Shown here: positions 57,445 through 64,000 of the stretch, piece by piece
Position numbering within the stretch: the first letter of the stretch is position 1
How the letters are laid out: every line of letters starts with the position of its first letter
Origin: Hyphomicrobiales bacterium
GTDB lineage: Bacteria > Pseudomonadota > Alphaproteobacteria > Rhizobiales > Rhizobiaceae
Reading direction: 5' to 3'
Length of the DNA: 64,000 nt
NCBI GenBank assembly: GCA_900472395.1
Contig: UCHV01000013.1
Location: 35,158 to 99,157, forward strand
Translations under genes and position numbers: made by a program
Notes under the pieces: generated by a model
The model's input: the letters and a program-made list of their open reading frames with translations, nothing else
What the model was told of the DNA's origin: nothing
Databases searched by the model: none

Positions 57445-60400
57445 CTATTTCGTAACAATGCTGCCCTTCTCCGCATCAAGGACATGCCGGATTTTCCGTG
57501 CAAGTGCTTCTCGTGTGTACGGTTTGGACAAAAGCTGTACACCTGCATCAAGTCGTCCACCGTGGACGATGGAATTCTCGGTATAACCAGACGTGAACAG
57601 AACCGCGAGATGCGGCAAGCGGTCCTTGGCTTTCCGGGCTAGATCAGCGCTTTTGAGCAGGCCCGGCATGACAACATCTGTAAACAGCATGTCTATCGGG
57701 ATGCCGCTTTCAATAATGGTCAAAGCAGCGCTGGCGTCCGGCGCGTTAAGCACACTGTAGCCCAATTCCTGAAGCATCTCGACGACGGTTACACGAACGC
57801 CCTCATCATCCTCGGCAACAAGAATGGTTTCGAGGCCGCCTTCCACCGGGCCATCAAGAGCGACGGCTTCCAGATCCTCGTCGCCGATTGACCGCGGAAG
57901 GTAGAGCTTCACCGTTGTTCCATGTCCGAGCTCACTGTAGATCTTGACGTGACCGCCTGTCTGTTTGACGAAACCATAGACCATGGAGAGCCCAAGCCCG
58001 GTTCCTTTCCCTTCCGGTTTCGTCGAGAAGAAAGGCTCGAAGACTTTCTCGATGAGCTCGGGGGACATGCCTGTTCCGGTGTCGGTAACCGACAAGACCA
58101 CATACTGGCCAATCTGGATGTCCTGATGCAGCCGAGCGTAGGCTGCGTCGATGGACGCATTCCCGACTTCGATTGTCAGCTTGCCGAACCCGTCCATTGC
58201 ATCACGCGCGTTGATCGCAAGGTTAAGGATCGCGTTTTCGATCTGCATTGGGTCGACGAGGGTGTTCCAGAGCCCAGCTGCTGCGACGCTCTCCACCTCA
58301 ATGCCCTCGCCGATGGTTCGGCGCAGCATTTCATCCATTCCACGGACCAGCCTGCCGATGTTGAGAACCCGAGGATCGAGTGCCTGCCGCCGTCCGAATG
58401 CCAGTAGTTGGGCGGCTAGCTTGGACCCACGCTCAACGCCTGCCAACGCATTGGTGATGCGTCGCTGGGCTTTATCGTTTCCAGCGACGTCTTTGGCTAG
58501 CAGCTGCAAATTACCCGCCACGACCTGAAGGAGATTGTTGAAGTCATGGGCGACACCACCGGTCAGGTTACCGATTGCCTCCATCTTTTGTGCCTGTTGC
58601 AGTGCAGTTTCAGTGCGCCTCAGCGCCAGCGCGGCCTCTCGCTCCCTTGTGACATCGCGTCCCACCGCGTGAATGAAGGCTTCATCGGGGACTGCCGTCC
58701 AAGAGATCGTTTTGTAGCTGCCGTCTTGTGCCTGATATCGGTTCTCGAACAGAAACGTGGTGACGCCCCCTTGGAGCTTGCCCACTTCGGAAACCGTTGC
58801 CGCCTTGTCATCCGGATGGAGAAGATCAAGAAAGGATCGACCGACAAGTTCGAACTCGTCCCAACCAAACACGGTTTTCCAAGCTGGATTGACGGCCGTG
58901 ATGTTCGCGTCGAAGTCCGCCACAAGCATGATATCCGTTGACAGACGCCACATGCGGTCGCGGTCCGCGGTGCGTTCAGCCACGCGTTGCTCAAGTGTCT
59001 CATTCAATACGCGAAGAGATTTTTCTGCCTTGCGCCGTGCCGAAACGTCCTGACAGACAACTGCAATTTGCCTCCTGGTAGCAGGCTCTACGCGAAATGC
59101 ACCGACATCGAGGATCTTCCCGGTTTCCTCGAAAACGAGCTCCAGGCGTCTAGGCTCTCCTGTGTCCAGAACGCCGCGATAAAAGTCCACCCACTTGTCG
59201 GCCTCATCGGGAAATGCTTCGCGGACGGTTTTGCCAATGATTCCCGATACACCGGAATGACGCTGATAGGCATCGTTGTGCTCGAGGTGAACGTAGTCGC
59301 TCAGATCGCCATCAGGACCGTCACGAAATTCGATAATGCACAGGCCTTCATCGAGTGAAGCGAACAGGCTTCGATATCGCAACTCGCTTTCGCGAAGCGC
59401 CAATTCCGCTTCCTGCACGCGTGTCAGATCAAGCATGGCACCGATCATCCGGATGGGCTTGCCATGTTCATCACGTATGACGTGGCCTCTATCGAACACC
59501 TGGGCGTAGGATCCATCCAGCCTCCTGAAACGGTATTCACCCGTCCAGTCTGTCTCCGCGCTACCGATAACCGCGTGGATCGAATGGTCGATAGCAGCGC
59601 GGTCATCAGGATGAATATGTTCGATCCACCATTCACCTGTCGGCCTGACGCGGTCGAGCGGATGGCCATAGGCAGCAGTGAGAGCTTCATTCCAAAGGAC
59701 GTAGTTCGTTGAAAAATCCCAGTCCCAAATGGCGTCATTCGTGGCCCGGCTCGCCAGTCGATAACGCTCTTCAATTTCGCGGTGCGCCAGCTCTTCCTGG
59801 CGGGCCTTCGTCACATCTCGCACAGTCCCGATAAAACGCACGGGACGGCCAGTCTCGAAAAAGGTCCGGCCCTTCGCAGCAACCCAGCGGACTGTTCCAT
59901 CCACCACGCCGACAGTGCGGTAAGCAACATCGAATTCACCGTCCCCATCCGGTCGGATCGCGTCCTTTACACAAGCATCGATACGATCGCGATCATCCGG
60001 GTGCAGACCTGTCAAAAATGTCTCGTACGAGACAAGAGCCTTGGGTGGAAGGCCGAACAATTCCCGACACCGCTCGTCCCATTCGAGTACTTCGTTGACC
60101 AGATCGTAGTCGAAGGTACCCACCCCGGTCGCTTCAAGAGCCAGTGCCAGCGTCTCCTGCGCCTTGCGCAGAGCATCCTCGGATTGTCGCCTTGCGGTGA
60201 TGTCGCGCGCGACGCCGACGAAACGGATCGGCTTGCCCGATATGTCCCTTTGAAACTCGCCCTTGCGTGCAATCCAGCGGAGCTCACCGGTATCCGGCCT
60301 GCGGATTCGGTACTCGACTTCCGCTACCGCGATGCCATCCCGACGGCTGGCCGGATGAGACACAGACGGAAAATCATCCGGCAAGACCACACGTTCGAAA

Positions 60401-60573
60401 TCGGTCGCAGGGCGTTGGTCGATGTGATCCAAGCCGTAAAGTCTCGAAAACTCGGGCGTTGCCGAGACCAGATCAGAAATGACATCAATGGCGAAAGAGC
60501 CCACGCCGCCTGCGGCCTGAGCAGCATTCAATCTCTCAACGATAAGTCGGTGATCTTCATCCATCAAATTCAC
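57445..60573 (-). CDS. Hybrid histidine kinase with about five PAS domains
   Basis: About 1040 residues, no membrane segment; GTG 60573 and ATG 60564 are both possible starts. Repeated PAS/PAC units are visible by their ends (FVGVARDITARRQSEDALRK, FIGTVRDVTKARQEELAHRE, MIGAMLDLTRVQEAELALRE, AVVCQDVSARRKAEKSL, AVGRDVTREREAALAL). Then a HisKA-like region with GGVAHDFNNLLQVVAGNLQL, a HATPase_c domain (NLAINARDAMDG, VTDTGTGMSPE, GTGLGLSMVYGFVKQTGGH) and a receiver (ILVAEDDEGVRVTVVEML, LFTDVVMPG). A soluble multi-input sensor; signals may be redox, light or small ligands. No adjacent regulator. Confidence 0.85.
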   Translation of the reverse strand: MNLMDEDHRLIVERLNAAQAAGGVGSFAIDVISDLVSATPEFSRLYGLDHIDQRPATDFERVVLPDDFPSVSHPASRRDGIAVAEVEYRIRRPDTGELRWIARKGEFQRDISGKPIRFVGVARDITARRQSEDALRKAQETLALALEATGVGTFDYDLVNEVLEWDERCRELFGLPPKALVSYETFLTGLHPDDRDRIDACVKDAIRPDGDGEFDVAYRTVGVVDGTVRWVAAKGRTFFETGRPVRFIGTVRDVTKARQEELAHREIEERYRLASRATNDAIWDWDFSTNYVLWNEALTAAYGHPLDRVRPTGEWWIEHIHPDDRAAIDHSIHAVIGSAETDWTGEYRFRRLDGSYAQVFDRGHVIRDEHGKPIRMIGAMLDLTRVQEAELALRESELRYRSLFASLDEGLCIIEFRDGPDGDLSDYVHLEHNDAYQRHSGVSGIIGKTVREAFPDEADKWVDFYRGVLDTGEPRRLELVFEETGKILDVGAFRVEPATRRQIAVVCQDVSARRKAEKSLRVLNETLEQRVAERTADRDRMWRLSTDIMLVADFDANITAVNPAWKTVFGWDEFELVGRSFLDLLHPDDKAATVSEVGKLQGGVTTFLFENRYQAQDGSYKTISWTAVPDEAFIHAVGRDVTREREAALALRRTETALQQAQKMEAIGNLTGGVAHDFNNLLQVVAGNLQLLAKDVAGNDKAQRRITNALAGVERGSKLAAQLLAFGRRQALDPRVLNIGRLVRGMDEMLRRTIGEGIEVESVAAAGLWNTLVDPMQIENAILNLAINARDAMDGFGKLTIEVGNASIDAAYARLHQDIQIGQYVVLSVTDTGTGMSPELIEKVFEPFFSTKPEGKGTGLGLSMVYGFVKQTGGHVKIYSELGHGTTVKLYLPRSIGDEDLEAVALDGPVEGGLETILVAEDDEGVRVTVVEMLQELGYSVLNAPDASAALTIIESGIPIDMLFTDVVMPGLLKSADLARKAKDRLPHLAVLFTSGYTENSIVHGGRLDAGVQLLSKPYTREALARKIRHVLDAEKGSIVTK

Positions 60574-61090
60574 GACGCGACCCCGGGTAATAAGCTATTC
60601 AGACCTGTTCTCCTAAAGCTAAGGCGGTCCATCAGCAAGCCGGATTGATACAAGGTGAATGTGCGTTACCGTACAGATAGCGCTGCAGTCCGGTAGCCGA
60701 GAGCATTTCCTCTACAGGAACGCCCGAAACCCGAAAGCTCTGTCATCATGGATATCGCGACAATCAATCCGCGGCCAACTCCAATATGCATTCAACGCCG
60801 GGTGGCGCATTTCGGGGACTTGGTCAGCGCTGAACAGGTTGCGAAACAGGCCTACCGCTCTTTGACAGGCAAGCGCTTTCGATCGTTCTCCTAGCACGCA
60901 TGTGCTGGATGGCAATGAACGCCCCCGCGGCTGGTCCCTTACCGGTCGTCAATGGCTGCGCTCGGTAAGGTAGTGAACACGTTGGCGCAGACGAAGCAGT
61001 CACATCGATAATGAAAGCAGTTGACGGTTGACCGAATTCGGCCGTTACATCGGTCCGAACGGGTGCAGGCCCGACTGGAAGGGGGCATGA
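60574..61090. other. Intergenic gap
   Basis: About 500 bases between the divergent kinase and a small gene. No supported gene, hairpin terminator or stress-type promoter seen. Confidence 0.3.
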
Positions 61091-61336
61091 ATGACGTTAG
61101 GCGAGCTCATTAACCACTATCGCCCTTTTCTGCTCGACGAGACGGTCTCCATGCAACGCAGCTGGGAAGATACGTTTAAATACGCCTTGAAGGTCTTCCC
61201 TGCGAACACCCCATTGGAAATGTTCAACCTTGAGGTGCTCCAGGCACACATGATGGCGTCCGGGGTCAATCAGCAGTTTGTCGACGGATACATCCAACGA
61301 TGGCATCGGCTGCTGACTGAGCGGGGCGCTCAATAA
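61091..61336 (+). CDS. Small helical hypothetical protein
   Basis: 81 residues; GGAAGGGGG lies close before ATG. MTLGELINHYRPFLLDETVS, RSWEDTFKYALKVFPANTPL and FVDGYIQRWHRLL give a compact helical protein that resembles the SAM-like core-binding domain of tyrosine recombinases, but no catalytic domain follows. It may be a free-standing small protein or a recombinase relic. Confidence 0.45.
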   Translation: MTLGELINHYRPFLLDETVSMQRSWEDTFKYALKVFPANTPLEMFNLEVLQAHMMASGVNQQFVDGYIQRWHRLLTERGAQ

Positions 61337-61708
61337 GGGAAACTGAATCGCCACGGTGGCTGAGCCCGACCAAGGCCGATGTCCAGGCCGTGTCTGGGAG
61401 CCCTGCGATCAAATCTGCACAAAAACGTTGGGCTCGAAGAGCTCCTCGACGCTGACGTTGGCTCTCAAAACGGCCTCATTGGTGTCGTAACAGACGATGC
61501 CCTTCGGTGAGCAACCCGCCATCATCTACGGAACGCAAGTTTACGCAGGCAAGAAGAGGCACATGGCCACAAACGTCGCCATCACCATCCAGCCCACCAT
61601 TTCCAGCTTGAAACTCGTGCGCATACCTACCCCGTTAACCACAATTCGGCGGACAATGCGACACGGGCGGAAAGGTTGCAGAGCCGCGGAAATAAAGATT
61701 GTGCGACG

Positions 61709-61909
61709 CTAAGTTCGCACCCGAGTAGAAATATAGCGCTCTACGATCGCATCGACGGGCTCTCGTCCGGTACATGTCCGCACAAGTTCGTGTCGCACGC
61801 CGAGCGCTTGTCTGCTGTCCGGCTCGATGAGCAGTGCCTGGCAAATCTGCAGGCTCGCCATTTTCAACGCGATTAGCTCTTCAGCGGTGAAGCTTTTGTC
61901 CTTACTCAT
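61709..61909 (-). CDS. Small hypothetical protein
   Basis: 66 residues from ATG 61909; upstream GGAATGG is a moderate ribosome site. Helical (FTAEELIALKMASLQICQAL) with two cysteines. No family recognised. The stretch 61337-61708 before it holds only very short frames, one of them 61409-61522 on the minus strand. Confidence 0.4.
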   Translation of the reverse strand: MSKDKSFTAEELIALKMASLQICQALLIEPDSRQALGVRHELVRTCTGREPVDAIVERYISTRVRT

Positions 61910-61953
61910 TTGGCAACCATTCCAGCCTTATCGAACAGGACGCAGACGCAAAG

Positions 61954-62229
61954 TCAGTCGTCGACTATCTCGATCAGTTTGCGATCAATAATGATCGCGT
62001 TCGTGAGATCATCTCGGTGGTTGAGACCGTGCAGCAAGATCTGTATGTCAGGAATTTCCATATCGACCTCGTAGAGAGGCATCGGCTCGACAGTGCCGTA
62101 GTCCGGATCGGCGCGAAGCTCGGATCTTTGCTGCCTGGCGGCCAAGCGGCACTCGTCCAGCGTCGCGGCAAAAAAGAGTTTGTCAGGATTAGAGACAGGG
62201 GTGATTTCGTATGCAAAGAGCGTTGTCAC
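61954..62229 (-). CDS. Small hypothetical protein
   Basis: 91 residues from GTG 62229, chosen because GAAGGA lies 8 bases upstream; the frame extends to 62337 without a ribosome site. FAYEITPVSNPDKLFFAATL, DPDYGTVEPMPLYEVDMEIP and LIEIVDD look like a conserved rhizobial short protein of unknown function. No membrane segment. Confidence 0.5.
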   Translation of the reverse strand: MTTLFAYEITPVSNPDKLFFAATLDECRLAARQQRSELRADPDYGTVEPMPLYEVDMEIPDIQILLHGLNHRDDLTNAIIIDRKLIEIVDD

Positions 62230-62329
62230 GGCGGTGTCCTTCAAATTCACGCTTGTGAACGTTCTTGATACACTCACGGTTCCAATCCAAAAACCCTCAG
62301 CAGGAAAGTGGGCCTCGAGTAACTGATGG

Positions 62330-62677
62330 TCAAGCATCTATAACGCTCGCAGCGCTTTGCCGGTCTACACCCCTTTGATGCCGCAGCAGAGCTCGCACCG
62401 TCTCCGCTTGTCCGGGAGGATCGATTGGGGGGATCGGGTCGCTCGCCAATGCTTCTATTACCTCGGCAGAAGCACCCGCTCTTGCCGCCTCCACTATCGT
62501 GTCGCGGGTCTCACGCTCAGCACGAAGACTGATGTAGAGTGAATGGATCAGCCGATCTCGAAAGTCGATATCGTCTTTGCCCTGATGGTGTCTTCGCAGA
62601 CTGATGCTCATACCGGGGAAAATCCGGTATCCAAGATAAGGTTCCAACCTGCCGTCATCGGCAAATCCGCGCTCCAC
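62330..62677 (-). CDS. Hypothetical protein, start uncertain
   Basis: 115 residues from GTG 62677, or 93 from ATG 62611; neither has a clear ribosome site. ISLRRHHQGKDDIDFRDRLI, HSLYISLRAERETRDTIVEA and EALASDPIPPIDPPG suggest a real helical protein, but no family is known to me. Confidence 0.4.
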   Translation of the reverse strand: MERGFADDGRLEPYLGYRIFPGMSISLRRHHQGKDDIDFRDRLIHSLYISLRAERETRDTIVEAARAGASAEVIEALASDPIPPIDPPGQAETVRALLRHQRGVDRQSAASVIDA

Positions 62678-62966
62678 GGGGACCGGAGGCCGATGCGTGC
62701 CCGCAGGTCAGTTTGCGGACCATACGGATAAGGCGACTGCCAGTTGGTTAGCTCCAAACAGAGTGGCGCAAACATCGTAACCGGAAAGGCTCGGAACCGC
62801 ATCGCAGACAATAAGCCACCCAAACCAATCTCACTGGATCCAGACCTGACACCACGGAGCTCTAGCCGCCAAAAAGAAAAGCACACACGGCACCAATTGC
62901 GATGGCGAGGCCCGCAACTTCGGATCAGTCGCGTGTCGAACCATCCGGTCTGAGAGCAATCGTTCC

Positions 62967-62991
62967 GGAACTTCCGAGAATCTGTCGCATT
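62967..62991 (+). promoter_or_regulatory. RpoE2/EcfG-type promoter of the small gene at 63016
   Basis: GGAAC 62967-62971, 18 bases, TT 62990-62991 (CATT), ending 24 bases before ATG 63016. Confidence 0.5.
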
Positions 62992-63015
62992 GTGGTTTCG
63001 AAACAGGAGCCAAAA

Positions 63016-63204
63016 ATGAACGTTGCATCGCGAATGCCGAAATACACACTTGAGAAGTTGCAGGAATCCTATGAGCTCAGCATTCCTCAGGCGGTGAACA
63101 TCATGGAAAAGCTCGGCCCGGAAAAAGGTCGTATCGACCGTTTCATGCGCCGCTGCAATCGTCGCCGACGCATGAGAACGGGTGCGACCCTGCCCCACAA
63201 ATAA
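63016..63204 (+). CDS. Small basic protein, DUF3606-like pattern
   Basis: 62 residues; CAGGAGCC precedes ATG. YTLEKLQESYELSIPQAVNI then MEKLGPEKGRIDRFM recalls the DUF3606 pattern (YxLxxxxxxFxVSxxxVxxAVxxVGxxxxxVxxxL), followed by an Arg-rich tail (RRCNRRRRMR). Such short proteins are frequent members of the rhizobial stress regulon, and a matching promoter lies upstream. Confidence 0.5.
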   Translation: MNVASRMPKYTLEKLQESYELSIPQAVNIMEKLGPEKGRIDRFMRRCNRRRRMRTGATLPHK

Positions 63205-64000
63205 TTATTCTCATTTGCAAACGCCTCGACGGGAACGCTGTGCTGAATTGCATGTCTAGCTTTGTCGACTTGCAATGAAAGCGTTACCTGAATGTCTGTA
63301 ATTCTATGGGATAAGCCCTACGCGGTCATCTTGTGTTCGGTCCGACGGAGGCTCTGATCATTTTGCATACTGAGCTGGGTGATCGCGCAGACCTTCATCA
63401 CAAGTTGGCTTGCAAGATGATGAGCGAGTCCATTGTCGGACGCATTTCGCCGGACGAGGCCCGGGAGTGCTCCGAGGCTGTTCTGGTGGAATCAGAGGAG
63501 ACGTCTGATATCAACTCCGACAACAGGCTGGCGTTGGCGGGGTAACAGAGCGAAAAACTATTGTTCGCAGATCAGGAACTATTGATTTCGTTACTGCATG
63601 CGAGGGAATGCTCACGAGCGAGATCATCACTGCAGCTATGGCCTTTGGGTGATGGCCACTGCCGCGTCCACTCAAAAAACTAGTTTCACTGCTGAACGGG
63701 CAATCGAACAGCGTTAAGCATCTGGAGCAGCGCCAATTCTGTTCGGCCTTGCCACCATTGGCAATGGATCCCGTCAACTATGTCCGGATCAAGTGCTCGC
63801 ATTTTTCCTAGAAGCCAAGCCGGCGTGACTATTACAACTGTGAGAACGAGAGAATTGGTGGAACCGACGCTGTTGTTGGCAGCGGAAAGTCGGTCATCGG
63901 CTTAGTTGCGCACGCCTGCCGTTTTCCAAAGCCCTGCTGCAACCGTGTCGTATCCTATCCACGCTCGCTGACGGTTGCGGACTAGGCAGTGTCCCCATAA
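63205..64000. other. Window end, no firm gene
   Basis: A 70-residue frame at 63333-63545 begins at GTG without a ribosome site (contains GRISPDEARECSEAVLVE) and is not called. The rest of the stretch to 64000 shows nothing recognisable. Confidence 0.3.

Noticed and set aside
61409..61522. 37-residue minus-strand frame (MAGCSPKGIVCYDTNEAV...)
   Set aside because: Looks protein-like but has no ribosome site and is too short to judge.
63333..63545. 70-residue plus-strand frame starting with GTG
   Set aside because: No ribosome site, no family pattern.

Overview
The window looks like chromosomal or replicon DNA from the Rhizobiaceae (Rhizobium/Agrobacterium group). Reasons: GC-rich coding sequence, a SyrB-like coiled-coil protein, polar amino-acid and ribose-type ABC operons with rhizobial layout, HWE-type histidine kinases, CsbD/DUF4142/SPW/DUF892 stress genes, and promoters of the alphaproteobacterial general-stress sigma type (GGAAC-N18-TT). 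The exact species cannot be fixed from the sequence alone. No tRNA, rRNA, CRISPR array or replication origin was seen.

Layout. 1-4 kb: the edge of a polysaccharide region (GT8 glycosyltransferase cut by the window start, a secreted glycoside hydrolase, a GT4 glycosyltransferase). 4.4-6.0 kb: a mobile-DNA scar with two toxin-less antitoxin remnants and a frameshifted tyrosine recombinase. 6.1-11 kb: small detoxification and regulation genes (TetR with a divergent flavoprotein, a VOC protein, a GyrI-like protein, a SnoaL-like protein, an XRE regulator with a monooxygenase), with operators visible in two divergent gaps. 11.1-12 kb: a 196-bp MITE-like element and a broken DUF4239 gene. 13.3-20.9 kb: a GAF histidine kinase/NarL-type response regulator pair divergent from a five-gene sugar-uptake operon (binding protein, ATPase, two permeases, SMP-30 lactonase). 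21-23.2 kb: a SyrB-like gene, a 2H phosphoesterase, a structured small RNA with four CCUCC-type loops, and an IS5 transposase remnant.

23.7-34.6 kb: a catabolic cluster on the minus strand: RidA, a polar amino-acid ABC importer, the two hydantoinase/oxoprolinase subunits, an aminotransferase and a KdgD-type dehydratase, with a divergent GntR/FadR regulator. The set suggests import, ATP-dependent ring opening, transamination and dehydration of an unidentified cyclic amide.

35-63 kb: a stress-response region of short, mostly monocistronic genes (SPW protein, zinc alcohol dehydrogenase, DUF892, two YghA-like SDRs, DUF4142, DUF421, GH15, isochorismatase-like hydrolase, Rmf-like protein, Crp-type regulator, large PAS kinase). 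Ten of its transcription units carry a GGAAC-N18-TT element a short distance before the start codon. The same region holds several genes broken by single-base frameshifts or deletions, so it is either decaying or contains sequence errors. The most notable objects are the four-hairpin anti-Shine-Dalgarno RNA at 22.8-22.9 kb, the dense stress-sigma promoter set, and the hydantoinase/KdgD cluster.
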